A DNA stretch of 64,000 nt, taken from Strigops habroptila. Lineage: Eukaryota; Chordata; Aves; Psittaciformes; Psittacidae. The notes below the pieces were generated by a model, which had not been told where the DNA came from, ran no database searches, and worked only from the letters and a program-made list of their open reading frames with translations. The position numbers were made by a program, and so were the translations under genes. Location of the stretch: assembly GCF_004027225.2 (NCBI RefSeq), contig NC_044296.2, forward strand, positions 3,516,796 through 3,580,795, written 5' to 3'. Each line of letters opens with the position of its first letter. Within the stretch, counting starts at the first letter, position 1. This document shows positions 1 through 13,339 of this stretch, in pieces.

Positions 1-1424
1 AAGCATATGCTAAAAATTAGCAGAGTTTCAAAACAAAACATGGGGAGAATCCATTTTGAATGGGTTGAAATTAATGGTGTCACAGAAAGGACCTAGAGGG
101 AGAATGAAATTAGATTCCAAAGCAATAACTCAGTGAGGAGAATACTGGTTTGTGAGAAAAGACATATAACATTTAGCAAAGTTGTGTCAAAATTGCTTTT
201 GGAAATTAATAGCAGTTATCTCAATCCTGGGAAAAACAAGCTGGAAGCCCACGTTCCCATCAGCAAGAAGGTGTAGATAAAAGGCATGTCATTTAGTTGT
301 TAAACAGCAAACTGCGACCATAGTTTGTGGTGAAGTCCTCCTCGGATATGAGAATGTCAAGGCTAGAGGAAAAACAATTCCAATTCCATAAACTTGCCCA
401 TAACTTTCTGATTATTGCTGATAATCAAAATCCACAGACATTTCATAACTAGCAAGAAACTTCATACCAGGCCTAAATAAAAAACCAAGAGGGCTTTTTT
501 TACTCGACTGGTACTCAGCTTTGCCTCCTTGCTAGCCAGAGTAGCAAGGGGGTCTTATCCAGACACGGTACAGCCCTGGAGAGACACAGTTGTACTGCTG
601 AGATGGTGCTAGTGCCCGTGTGACTTCTATTTTGGGTGTTAGAGCCATGGAGATAAGAGCTGCACTGCTGGTGCAGCCCCATGGTTCAGCTGGTGCAAAA
701 ATAGACCTGCAAGACGAGGCAGATCTTCCCTTATCACCTTCTATGCCACCTAAGAAAAGGCTGGAAGAGCTCAGCTGCTAAAGAGAACTATTTTCACAAA
801 TGTGAATACAGCTAAAAGGGTGATGCTAAGAAAGGACAGAGGGAAAAGCAGTGTTGGCCGTAGCATCTTCTTTGTCCTCTTTAAATAAACAATAGGATTA
901 TAGAGATAAGCAGGGACAAAGTAAGCATGAATTTCAATTGATGGCACCAAATGCTGCCTGCTGGCAGTGGTTCCATCTGAGAATGGGGAGATGCCAAGAG
1001 AAAAAAATAACCACTGGAGCAAAGCAAAGTTGTGGCCATGTGATGTGGAAAGACATGGCTATTAGCAAGGGAAGCCTGTCTCCCACATCCACAATGGGGT
1101 TGGAGGCATAAGCAAGGATTGGGAGGCAATCCATACCACAGGACTGCCTCAGGCACAGGGTGCCAGCCCGCCTGTGGGGCCAGAACACAAGCAGCATCTG
1201 GCTGTTGCTGTTAGCAGCCTGGGAAAGACAGCCTGGAGCACTGAGCTGTTGCTCACTGGCTGAGCAAGCAGCCAAAAAGGACTCAGTCCTGCCAGTTATT
1301 GTCAAATGCCCAGTGTGACCCCAGAAGAATTCATTGTTAAAGGTAGGAGAGGGCAGACAGCACAGAATGAGAAGTCCAGGCTGAGAACACTTTGCAGACA
1401 CAGACGGTAGCCAAAAACTAAGTC
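1..1424. other. Non-coding, no recognised gene
   Basis: AT-rich, unique-looking sequence. Short open frames on the minus strand (for example 934-1,401) have no recognisable domain, no consistent splice structure and no family resemblance. I see no repeat that I can name before the CR1 copy that begins at about 1,425. Confidence 0.6.
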
Positions 1425-1957
1425 ACAGAATTATAGAATCAACCAGGTTGGAAAAGACCCTTAAGAGCATCAAGTCCAACCGTTCCCCAGCACTGCCAAG
1501 GCCACCACTAACCCATGGCACTGAGGGCCTCATCTACACTGTTTGTGAACACTTGGCAGGGCCGGTGACTCCAGCACTGCCCTGGGCAGCCTGTTCCAAT
1601 GCCTGAGCACCCTTTGGGGAAGGAATTGTTCCCAATCTCCATCTAAACCTCTCCTGGTGCAGCTTGAGGCCATTTCCTCTTGTCCCATCCCTTGTTCCTC
1701 GGGAGCAGAGACCAGCCCCCTCCTGGCTCCAGCCTCCTGTCAGGCAGTTGCAGAGAGCGATAAGGTCCCCCCTGAGCCTTCTCTTCTCCAGACTAAACCC
1801 CCCAGGTCCCTCAGCCGTTCCTCATCACACTTGTGCTCCAGGCCCTGCACCAGCTCCGGTGCCCTTCTCTGGCCCCGCTCCAGCACCTCAATGTCTCTCT
1901 TGCAGCACAGAGCCCAGAACCGAACACAGGATTCGAGATGCAGCCTCACCAGTGCTG
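1425..1957 (-). repeat. CR1 LINE 3' fragment
   Basis: Read on the plus strand it starts with the reversed CR1 tail (an 'attatagaatc' box) followed by 'ggttggaaaagaccc' and 'atcaagtccaacc'. It runs through the 3' UTR and the C-terminal part of ORF2, ending near 'gcagcctcaccagtgctg'. This makes it a 5'-truncated minus-strand copy about 530 bp long. Part of it matches, in reverse complement, the plus-strand CR1 piece at 50,400-50,515. It is decayed, with no open ORF2. Confidence 0.9.
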
Positions 1958-4092
1958 TCAAAGTCACCCTGAGCTTCCCACTCACCCACAGCTACATCCT
2001 CAACATCAGCACATGCACACAGGTTTTTGTCCACTCCTCCAGCCACGAGAAAAAGGATATCCAGCTAGGATGAACTCTCAAAACCTTCAGAAAGCTCTAT
2101 TTTGTGTGATAACTGCAGTGGCCTGCCACCCAGCAAGATGCACAGCTAATGAACCCATGGCTGCTGTAGTGTGTGCTTTCCAGACAGCAGGATCAGCAGC
2201 CCAGGGTTTGTCTCCCCTGTCATGAGCAATCAGCGTACCTCAGTTGTCACTGGCCTTCAAAACTGGTATTTTCATTCCTTAAATTAAAGGAAGACAGAAG
2301 GGAATGAAAATTGGTGGATTGCCAGGGCTGGGGTAATTCTCAGAGATGCTGTGATCTGCACAGTTATTGCTCCTATAGCTGCTCATGTTCTCCTTCTTAT
2401 TGGCCTCATCCAGGTCAATTCAACACATTAATTCAGGGGAAAAAAACCAACCACTATAATTCATTACTTTGGGCCAATTTCCTGTCCTTCTCACCAAGTG
2501 GAAACCCTTGTCCAGTGACTGAGGACACCCTGAGCCGTGACCCTAGTCTGCTTTGGTTCAGCTCAGTGGTCCAGCAAATGTTCTCCCAGCTCATTGCTTT
2601 CTTTGTGTCTGCCCGGAAAAGTTTGGTCTGGGTATCTGCTGCCAGTGCATGGGAACACTTTCCCTTGTTTATCATAGACATTCAAATATTTCCCTCCTTG
2701 ATACAACCTAAAACATCTTCCTGCTGGATGAAAACAGGTCCTCAGTGCTGTGACTCTCTCTCCTGAGCACTGCTTTCCAAGGTATTCTCTGTTCAATAGG
2801 AAAAGGAATCTGAGCTAAGAGGGTCCTTCAGCTCTAAGCTACAGTTTTCTGGACCAGTCCAAGTTTCTTGGTAAGGGCAGAGATGCCAACACTTGACATC
2901 TCTTGCAGGTCTTCTCTGCTGCCTTGATGAGGACAAGTCAAAGTTACAGAGTAGGTGCTCACTGAAATGCAAAATGCTGCTTTTTTGTAAGCTAAGACTC
3001 TGTTGAGAAAAGCATGGCTTGCACTTGCACCAGGCCCCAGATGCAAGTCGGGCAAGTGACCAAGCACAAATTCCTTTCTCTCTAAGTGTTTCAAGCAAAA
3101 CACTCAGTACAAACTACCCTCCTGCCCTGCCAAAGTACAACTGTGCAGGGCTGGAGCCCAGTGTTGTATGAAAGGGCGTGCAGCAACTTTCCCACCAGCA
3201 CATGGGATCAACACCTGGTGGTTTCAGGATGAGAAGCACTTCAGATCAACTATTCCACCACAAACCCAATGATCAAGAGATAGGAGACTTCATCCATGAT
3301 ACTGGTCATCGAAATAAGTGGGACAGATTCATCAGAGGAGAAATTCACAACAGCAGCAGACCACATCCTAGACTAGATTAGGAGAAGCACGGCCAGCAGG
3401 TCCAGGGGAGTTATTTCCCCCCCACTTCACGACCTCCTAATGTTAGAAACCCGTGAAGCTTGCCCAGCCTTCTCAATTTTTCTTGTCCTCTCTTTGTATT
3501 CTCTGGGTATCTTGAGAAACGTGAAAATCTCTCTTCTACTGTGCAAGTACATCCAGTTTTGGGTGCAGCAGTTCTGACAACTTATATGGGATGGCTGGAA
3601 ACCCCTTGGCATGTTTCTAGTCACCACCTTCCCTGTCCCTTACCTCATTCGCAGGGTTTTTTCTGTCCTCAAGTTTCAGCTTTGAAATATTTATGGGGAA
3701 ATCAAACCATTCAGCAAAAGACTTAGCCAATTCTCAATACACTTCTACTTGTTCAGCTTTAGGAACAAACATCAGCCCAAATACTGCTCTAGATTTCCCC
3801 AAGTCCTTCAGAGGTACCCTTTGCTATAAATTCACCAACTCAGTGAAAACCTAGCTAACATCAGGCTAGGGAGGATTTCTGGTTTGACGCTGCAAAAAGG
3901 AGGGCTGGCTGCTACCCACAGAGGAGCTATTTTAGAGAAGAGACATGGAAGCTTCTTTTTAGATTACTTGTCCCCTCACCCCAGTCCTCCTCTTATCATG
4001 AAATACCTGCCTGTGCAAAGAGTCAAATAAAATGAATGTCTATAAACATAGACACTATATGAATATATATAGACCCACGAACATAGTCACTG
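1958..4092. other. Non-coding, no recognised gene
   Basis: No exon of a recognisable gene. Open frames such as 2,311-2,766 (plus) look random. A short stretch near 3,385-3,425 vaguely resembles an internal CR1 segment ('ggccagcaggtccaggggag') but is too short to call. Confidence 0.55.
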
Positions 4093-4267
4093 GCAGAGGC
4101 TGCCCAAAGAAGTGGTAAATGCTCCATCCCTGGCAGCATTCAAGGCCAGGTTGGACAGAGCCTTGGGAGACATGGTCTAGTGTGAGGTGTCTTTGCCCAT
4201 GGCAGGGGGCTGGAACTGGAAGATCTTAAGGTCCTTTCCAACCCAAACCATTCTATGATTTTATGAT
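4093..4267 (+). repeat. CR1 LINE 3' end
   Basis: Plus-strand CR1 end: 'ggcagaggctgcccaaagaagtgg' (near the end of ORF2), then 'ccatccctggcag', 'ttcaaggccaggttggac', 'gatcttaaggtcctttccaaccc' and the tail 'attctatgattttatga'. It is about 175 bp long and 5'-truncated. Confidence 0.93.
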
Positions 4268-6407
4268 TTATCAGTTTTACAAGTCTAGGACCGCACTATG
4301 CGCATGTTCACTGCTTACTCCCCCAGGTCTATGTGTGTTCAAGCAATATACACAGTGTAATAAGTTATTTGCTAATGAGAAAGTAGAGTAATTCCACTGC
4401 AGAAGGCAGCTGTTCCTATCCTGTTCCCTGTTTAATGTAAGGATATTAACTCAGTCCTGCAAAGGAGGTGCTTAATTCCTCCCACTTGAAACATCATCCT
4501 CTTGTTCTGCAAAGCAGCCCAGCATCTGTTTAGCTTTCAGGAATGAGTTCATGTCCCAGTGATTTCAATTAGTTTTGGTTCTAAGAGCTCTATTTTAAAG
4601 GTGCAGAGATGCCAACTTCCTGTTACCACCAGTAAAAGCCACAAACCTTAAGACTGCCAGCAGCTATTTTGCTGGGTAATATTGCAAACCCAAAAGTATT
4701 CAGAATTGAGCACATCCTGAAGTTGTTTGCTGAGCTATGGATCACTTTAAGACTCTCAGCAGTACCTGCAATACTCAACTCAGTAACACATCTGTGGCAA
4801 CACAAACCTGTCTCTCTGATCTCACCAAAGCCCCAGATTTACGGTGTCTCTCACATTCCTGCTGGAGACCCTTTACATTCCCTGGCCCCTGGAGCACCGC
4901 TACCTCCATCCCCAGGGATAGAGGTGATGGGAACTGGTGCACAGCTCCCTCCTGAGCAAACCCTGGTCGCATTACTGAGCACTTCTCATCTCTCCTGCCC
5001 TGATCTGTGCTTGAGCCCAGACCGAGTAGCTGGGACTCAGAAGACCTTGACATAAGATGCTCAAAGAAAGCTGAGCCCTTCAAGCATCTGAATTCAGCTG
5101 TTGATCCTCCACTGTGGCTCTCCTTAAGGAAACTAGGAAGAGGTAGAAGAGTACACCACTGCCTGCTCCTACTCCCAGAGCCTAGGAGGGGCTTTAGACA
5201 AGAGAGATTGGTTTAAGCGAACAGAGTCTATTTTTTCCTGGTTATTTAAGTTAACAGACAAGGAAATCTTGATTTAAACAGTTATTTTAATCTCAGGTTT
5301 TATGTTTTAGTTATTTTTTCCTAGAAAATAGAGGATCTGAAGCTAAAGAGAGTCACCTAATAGACATCTACTTTACCACTTTCTTTAGTTAACCAGGACA
5401 ATGCATGATGTCAAAATACACACCTTTTAACTGAGCAATTATAGTTTCAAATAAAGTCACTCGGGTGCTTACTGGTTTCATTTCTATATTATTAGAAAAT
5501 GGGGAGAAATTAAATTATGCTTTCCAGATGGTTATTACATTTCTAGTTCTAATACATATTAAATTCTCTTTGTCTTGAATTGAAACAGCATTAAATGAGC
5601 CTTTTTAATGTTTGATGGTACTTCTCCCGTCTCTGCGGCCAGGGTTGAATTTCCTACCATAATTCAGAGCAGAAAGCAGATTTACAGGAACTGGTTAACA
5701 CCTCCCTTTGGAAAGCAGCATTACCAACTCTCCCATCTTTTCCCCTCCCCCTTAAATTCTGAAATCAATCAAAACTTCAAGCACAATTCTTAAAGCATCC
5801 AACAAAACCCATATAACCTATTCAATTCTACACCAGATAGATAACCCCTTGCCATGCCAAACTCGCCTTCATGTTTCCTGCCAAGAACAAGAGAAACCAG
5901 CCTAGGCCAGAAGTCCAAGATCAACCATTTCACAATGTAAATCAAGGCACAAGGAAAATTTAGGAACAAGAGTCTTCAGTCAGCAGTTTCCATCTGCTGC
6001 CTTCATTTTGTTCCTTCTATTGCTTGTAGTATTTCAGCTCTAGCTTTATGAATAAAGGTTTACATGCCTGGAGTGGGTGGACCTGGAAGCAACCAAAATA
6101 TGCTCAAGAGACAACTGAATCACAGTGCTGGAAGCTCCAGTTGCACCTTTACTGAAGTGACGTACTCTCACTCTAAATTTGGCTTTAGCAAGCCTTGGAG
6201 CACAGAGATCCACATCCTGCCCAGGGCAGGAATGTGATGGGGGAAGGCAAGAAGGATTTGCTACAGTTTGACCATGCTCTTCCCTGCCATGTTCTTCCTC
6301 ATCATTTCTAATTGGAGATGCCCTAAAGCTCTCTCCTTGCAGATGGAGTCTTCAGAGCATGCATGAACATTTGTTTCACTGTCTTGTAAGAAAACCAGTA
6401 TTTAGAA
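4268..6407. other. Non-coding, no recognised gene
   Basis: AT-rich sequence with nothing I can assign. The run at about 5,215-5,620 is notably AT-rich and free of named repeats. No splice-consistent coding exon is seen. Confidence 0.55.
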
Positions 6408-6475
6408 TGGAATAGAAGAGAGTATTTCTGTTGGAAGGGCCCTACAGTGATCACCTAATCCAACTGCAATGACAT
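6408..6475 (-). repeat. CR1 LINE tail fragment (older subfamily)
   Basis: The reversed CR1 end ('agaatggaatagaagag', 'gttggaagggccctac', 'gatcacctaatccaactgc') is visible on the plus strand, so the element lies on the minus strand. The end variant with 'ctacagtgatc' differs from the 'ccttaaagctc' variant of the young copies elsewhere in the window. Only about 70 bp is recognisable. Confidence 0.7.
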
Positions 6476-7311
6476 GTGGGCAACCACAAGCAGCATGGTC
6501 CATTTCAGATAATTTTCCTAAGTACTGGAGTGATGTTGTTACTCTTTGGCTACACACGGTTCTTGTTTCAGTTGTAGTTAGTGATATGCCCCACAGATTT
6601 GCTTTTTTAAGCATTTAAATCACCATAGTTACTGGCTCTTTTTCACAAACAACCCACACAATCACTATGAGAGTGTCTGGTTGCCTAAACCATAGGATTA
6701 AGTTAAGCAATGGGATATTTTAGCTTCTACTGCCTCTTAGTAGCACCTTGGTTCTTGCTCTAAACAGGATTTCATTTTCAAGCAAGTTTCCTACACGTTT
6801 GAGGTCAAGAAATCAACTTTTTTCTAAGGAATGAAAGCTGAATTTTCACATTTAAAGGACTTCAACTGTGTGACAATCAATACCTCTCACTAGATTTACA
6901 GTAGTAGCAGAGATGTAACACTGCAGAAAAGATCTGCTGACTCCCACTTAGGGCTTTTTCCTTTCAACGAAGTCAACTAAAACACTACACTTAAACTTGG
7001 CAGAGGCAAAATCAGGGCCTGAATCATGAAACATCTGACACTGCTGGTTGTGTTTTGGGCATCAGCTCTTTTTAAAGGCACATGTTTCCAATAAACCTAA
7101 AGCAAGAGTGAAGAAAATTACAACTGCTGCTGGACCAAAAAAAAAACCCTTTCATAATTCGTGCACTAAGATGCTTGTGGAACTGCAATGTCAGGGATGG
7201 AGTTGGAGTAAAACACTGCTGGGAATCATCTGCTCCCTGGACACTTCTTGGAGTAAACTACTAAAGTGGTGAAGCTCATCTCTATGTCCAACTTCCCTTG
7301 ACATTGAATAT
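6476..7311. other. Non-coding, no recognised gene
   Basis: No gene or named repeat recognised. The small plus-strand frame 7,048-7,272 contains a lysine-rich stretch but no domain, and part of its coding comes from an A-rich run near 7,137. Confidence 0.5.
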
Positions 7312-7463
7312 CATGCCCCATCCCTGGCAGTGTTCAAGGCCAGGTTGGACACAGGGGCTTGGAGCAACCTGCTCTAGTGGAAGGTGTCCTTGCCTGTGGC
7401 AGGGGGTTGGAGCTGCATGAGCTTTAAGGTCCTTTCCAACCCAAACCATTCTATGATTCCATG
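7312..7463 (+). repeat. CR1 LINE 3' end
   Basis: Plus-strand CR1 3' end of about 150 bp, from 'atgccccatccctggcagtg' through 'gcaacctgctctagtggaagg' to the tail 'accattctatgattccatga'. It belongs to the same subfamily as the copies at 24.5 kb and 50.1 kb. Confidence 0.95.
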
Positions 7464-7699
7464 AGCATCCCAGCATAAGCTCCCGTTTAAACTGGTGCCA
7501 TGTGGCCCAGAATAAGCCTGTGGCTCTCCCTCTCCACTGATCTACACTCCCAAGCTTAGGGTGGTGGATGAAGAGCTCATTTACCTCTTAGCAACTCCTC
7601 TTTAGTGCTGTTGTGCAGTTGCAACCTGCCTTTGCTCTCCATTCCCCCATGTCAAGTTGGAAAACAAGGAAGTGTCAAAAACCTACAGGAGAGCAGCTT

Positions 7700-8230
7700 A
7701 GAAACTCCTCATATTCCGTTCCCCACAATTAATTTAGACATCTCTGTCTAAGTCAGAGCAACAGAAGAGGTACAACCAATGCCCTCCCCCAGCAGCCTCT
7801 CTTCATCCATCTTCTCAATTGCAGTGGCCATTTCATAATTAATGGGCCTGACATAATTAGTTGTGTTTAAAGTCAGGCTGTAGCTGAGCCTTTCTTCTTA
7901 CTTGAAAGAACACGCAGCCATGAACTTACAGGAAATCATTCTGCCAGCAAACAGCTCAGCTGGCTGCAGACTAATCATCTTTTCTTTCCCCTTTGTTAAA
8001 CACATTCTTGCTCTTGGAAACTGTTCAATAGTTCATTAAACTAATAATCCCATTCAAATCCTGCCTCATAAATGGATTTGTCAGTGCTAGTCCTTTCAGG
8101 AGACGGTCATTTTAAATTGCCTCTACTTTAATGAGTTTAAGGACAGATTAAATCATGGCTTTGGCTGTGATTTATTGCTCCACGTTATTAATTGTTATTT
8201 GTAAAAGCATTGGTGAATAACAGACTTGTT
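7700..8230. promoter_or_regulatory. Candidate conserved non-coding/enhancer-like block
   Basis: AT-rich, repeat-free block with clustered homeodomain-type cores: TAATTAAT at 7,836-7,843, ATAATTAG at 7,853-7,860, and further ATTA/TAAT cores to about 8,190. No open frame. The call rests only on motif density and the absence of repeats. Such cores are common by chance in AT-rich DNA, so this is a weak candidate. Confidence 0.25.
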
Positions 8231-11200
8231 TGTTTTGCATTTATTTCATACTTCTCCCTTTAGTAAAGGAGACTGGGATGGGAACAGAGCTCCAAAGAAA
8301 TGTTTCCAGCAGAAACCTATACAATCTTTCCTCCTGCATTGCTGAAGCCTCATTTACCAATAAGGCATCTACAGCTTCCCAGTTCACTCCAGACATTAGC
8401 AAGGAAACCTTGTGTTGGTCACAGAGTTGCTAGAGAGCAGTTTCTCCCTACAAGCTTTATGATATTCAATGATTCTCTGTACTTCTATTACTGATTGATT
8501 AAGATTTTACACAGAGTAACTTGCCATCAACAGAGAACAGATACCCTGTGCTGCCTGGCCTCACTCAAGACTTCCCTGAGGAACCAGAGGAAGTGTAGAA
8601 GATATTTAAGAGAAAGTGAAGGAAGGGGCACCAAATGTGTTTGAGTATTTGCTTCTTCTAGAGTTGGCAAAAGTCTCCCTATAAAGACATCTGGGTCACA
8701 TTTCTCTGTGCAGTTCTGGCGAGATTCTATTTTCTTGCCCTAATTGTGATCTAACACAATTTAGAGGTGGAGGGAATCTATGGTTTCACCCACCCAAGAA
8801 AAAAGGAGGCACACAGGTGAATAAATGTTAGAGCTTGTCAAGATAGGCAACTGCCCTGTGAGTCCTTTAAAGTAGCTGCCATAGTTCTTTTGGGAGCAAA
8901 AATGTTTCTGCCATGGACCATGACCTGAGAATGGCATGTTAACATTGTAAAAGGCTTTGAAACCTGGCAGGACAGAAGGTCTCAAGCACAGCATATGAAA
9001 GGAAAACCCTTATTAATTTGTGTTGGGAGAACAAGTTATTTGAAGGAACAGGGCAGGGCTCCAGAAGCCCCAGGCAGAAGGTTTCCACAAAGGAGAAGAG
9101 GGAGCAGAAGAAAGGACTCTGAGCTGCTTCATTAATAGATCTAACCAGCAAATCCTCAAAATCTGGTTATCCATTTCATTCCATTCAGAACCGATACACA
9201 AACTTCTGAACATCCTCACAGAAACCAGAATGTTCAGGATGGTGGCCCAGGGCTCACCAGGGAACCTGCCACTTCAGGCCCATGTGATGCAGCTAAGCTT
9301 TGCTATAGTTTAATTCCAGTTCTACTTAAATTCCTTCCATGCAACCTTCAGAACTAAAGAAAGTCTCAGAACTGAAGCTATTCCAGATAAACGTTGGATT
9401 GAAATTAGTCTCTAACAGAAGAAACCTGCGGGTCTTTGAAAGCAAATGCCAAAGCAAATACATGGCATGATGTCAAACTATTAAAATAGACACCACAGAT
9501 AAACGTGTTGGGTGTTCAGAGGTGTAGCATTAGAATAGATGATTCCACAAATCACATAAGCCACCTGCGTGCCTACACTGTAAAATAACACCAAATTTCC
9601 AAAGGCAACCCTAACCTTCCTTTACATTCAAAGCTGCACCAAGAAAACTCACTGTCCATTCATTTCTTTTGCTACTGCACTGCTAGTCTGTGAATGAAGC
9701 AAACCTTAAATGATGACTTCTCTGATTTCCACCAAAGTGTATCAAACTCTGTTCAATTTCACAGCAGCAAAGAATCCTGATACCTTAAGGCAGCAAAACT
9801 CAGGCCAGGGGAGATGCTGATCCAAAGCTGCAACTCTCCAGAATTGTTTCAAGCCAAAGCACAAGGACAAGGGACTGGTGCTGTTTGGGGAATCTGGGTC
9901 TGTGGCTCTGCAGGAGACGGGGTTTCACTGGCTGCCAGACCCATCTACAGCATCGCAGCTGGTGACATCTGTAGCTTCTTTCTATGCCAAGTAGAACATT
10001 ATTTAAAACATCACTCTTCAATAGAGTTCTCATCTCAAGTGGTGTTGTCTGCTTGTAAAAGAGAGATTTTGGAGAGAGATTGCTGAAGGGCTGGAAATCC
10101 TGATGCAGAGATTTGGACACAAAACCTAGGAGACTGCCAGGGTCACTTGACACAGAGCATGGGAAGCCCCTGGGGCAGAAGCTCCAGCCACGCTGACTTT
10201 TGTCAGCTTCCACTGTGTTGCCCACCACAATTGCCTCCCTTGAAACAAGACTGCTCTCCTAAGGGCCAAGAAACAATGATCCTTCAGTTGCCTCACATTA
10301 GAGTTGCACAGACTTCCTCAAACAGACCTTGCACTTATCCCAGTGGGGTTTTTGTTTCTTTTCCTGCAGCAATTGCTTCAGAGGGCATGAGGAAAGTAGA
10401 AGAGAACATGAAGGAGGCAGCAGTGTGGTCCTCAGCTCTCTGCAGGGCACTGGGAGGCAGACACTTCAGGCCCAGCTCTGATCCTGCCTCAAACTTACTG
10501 TGTGGCCACTAGGAACTTACACAGCCAATAATTTGGTATTGCTTTACTTACACGCTGCTCCATGTCTGAGGCTTTAAAGTACAGAAGGGTTTTCAGGAGC
10601 AATTTCTAACTTGGAAAACTGGGCTTCATTTTTAAAATGCACTTGGGATTTGGACCTTTTAGATTCACCAAAAGTCAAAAGAATTTAAGCTGTAAATCAT
10701 TTTCTGAAAACAGGATTTGGTCAGCTAAGACACCGAGTGCCGTAAGACCACTGGACAACCAGTGACCTCCCTTCTGGGCCCATAGGGAATGGAAAAACTC
10801 ATGTCCTTGCTCTGCCCTTCTTTTCTCTTCACAGGGCTGTGTGAGACAGCATTACCCATGCACACAACTCCGTCCAATGCTTTCTAACCCCACTATGAGC
10901 ACAGCAATCAATCACATACAGCCCCAGGCACCCAGGCTGAACAAGAATCTCTGGATCTGGTAGCCTGCCATCCCATCCTTTTCAAGAAATAGCCTCATCC
11001 CAGTTAGCCATAAAGATTTGGGAGGTTTTATCTGATGGACTCCGAGAGAAGAGAACAATGCAAGCACTTGCAGGTCATACTGGGGGAGACACAGGGTGTT
11101 CCTACCCTGCGAGGGAGCTTTGGGTAGCTAGTTTTGAGAGGACCAAACCCCCAGGACACCCGCTGTCCATCGCTCCCGAATCCACTGCAGCAGGAGGGAG

Positions 11201-13339
11201 TGGACACGCACGTTTGGATTCCAAGAGCAGATGCCGCCAGCCCTGCCCCGGCAGCTCGACGGCCAGACTCTGTGTTCCAGCTCCAGCCCAAACACAGCAC
11301 ATTTGACTGTCTGGGCTGAAAGCTCAGCACTCCAGCCCATTCAAGAAGCAATTCCCCAGCAAGTGCCGGAGGACTCTGGCACGGCCCAGGCTTCGCGCGT
11401 GTATCACGTTCTGCTCCGATTCTGCCCACTGACACAGGAACACTTTCCAAGAACTACAGCCAGACAGACTTAAAATAACCCAGAATCAGTGCTGGGGCCA
11501 GGAACCATCTTGAGAGCATGCAAACACTGCTAAGCTCCAGCACAAGGCTCAGGATTTTCTAGTTGAGCCCTGTCTCCCTCCTCAGGTGGAAAACGCTCAT
11601 GGGTCCAGCTCTCACACCAATTTGTCTATAGATGAGACCACAAGCCACAACTATGCTGCACAACAAGGGACTGAGTGTGAGACCTTCCCGTTAGCAACAA
11701 CCATGAAAAAGCAGCTATCAGAGGTAATAACCTCTCACTACAGCTCAGAGGATTGACTGGAAGCAGAGAGCTGAAGGGAACTCCAGGGTCAAAACCTGGG
11801 TTGACAGAATCCCCACCAGCAATGCTGGAAAGCCCAGCCACAGCCATCACTCCAGCTGAATGCACAGCATCCCTCCCACAAACAGGCAGGTTTCTCTTCA
11901 TAGCCATAACCTCAGTTGAGCCCTGAAGTGCTGTGATCCCTTCAACAAAGCAGCAGAGCTCAGCACCCAGCTCTGCTCATGTGGGAGTCAGCTTGGTTGT
12001 CCCCTGTGGCGTGAGCTTTCCTCCTACCATAGGCCTGCAAAGCAGACTCCTTCCTGAGCTCAAGGAAAGACAGTTCTGTACATGCCTCCAAATTCTGCTT
12101 TGTAAAATAGAAAAGAACATTAAACTTACCCTCGTAAAGTGTCTTGGCCTCTTCTTCTCACTCTGTTTGCTGGCTGTCTTTCCTCGTAGCCTGCAAATCT
12201 GTCTGTCTGCAAGTCCCCTTCATATTGACCCTGGGCTTGTTCCACATACATAACTGCTGTACATCCCAGCATGAACCTGGCCAGCCATAATACCCCCATG
12301 ATGGCACAGATTCCTCGATTCCCCTGGCTGCCCCGAAAGCTTGTTCCAGCTGGAGGGTCCCTGCTGCCTTGGTGGAGGATGGGTTTCGGCAGCAGCCCCC
12401 AAGTGCCAAGGTGCCGTCCTGCCGTTCCCTTTCTAGAAGCAAAAACAGAGGAAAGAGAAAGACACGAATGCTCTTAAGGGCCTTCATAGTCTTAAAATGA
12501 TTAATCACCCCAGGCAGCCCCTCCCCAGAGTTAACACAGTGGGATCATACAGTCCCCATCAAGTTTGGCTCCTTGTACATGCAGCCAACATGCTCACATT
12601 CATTCCCTACCGCGGCATTACTAAACCTTTCTTTCCCAAAGAGGAAATCAAGAGAAGATCTCCAAGACTCATGGTTCTGCCCTTGCATCTCTTTTCCTGC
12701 CTTTCTGATGGAGAAATGAAGAGTGACGAAAGCACATCTGTCCTGGGCCTGCCCATGGTGGTGGGTTATGATACTGACCTCCGCATAGTGCCTTGGTTCA
12801 GAGGAGCAACAGGAGATGCTATGAAGCAAGAGAGCTTCAAGAAAGAGCAGATCCTATTCGTGGACCACCTTCCCAGGTCCCAGAGCTCTGTTTTACTGCA
12901 TCGAACTCCAGACAGGCCATGGCATGGAGATCAGTTGCTGGAAAACAACCTCCCAGATACCTGATAGTTCTGGCTGGCTGAGAGGAGTGATCTGCTTGTA
13001 AACCCATGAGAGGGATATGTACACCAGGAAAGTGAAAGGCTCATCATGGGCTGCAGTGGGATGGAAGACCATGAGCTGTGGCTGGAACATGAAGACATAG
13101 TGCATTAAGCTAAGCTGGATCTCCATGGAGGATGAAGGGACAGATGAGGAAGAGGAAGGTTGGGCATGCTGGAGGGATGTAGAGCTGCTGAGCTAGGACA
13201 GGCACAAGAGGCCATGAGGAGGAGGATGCTACAGGGTTCAAACCTCTGTGGAGGGGATGGAGTAGACCAATAGAGGCAGGAAGGAGACTCCCCACACCTC
13301 TGGCTGTGGACACACATTGGGGCAAGCATAGCATGATCG

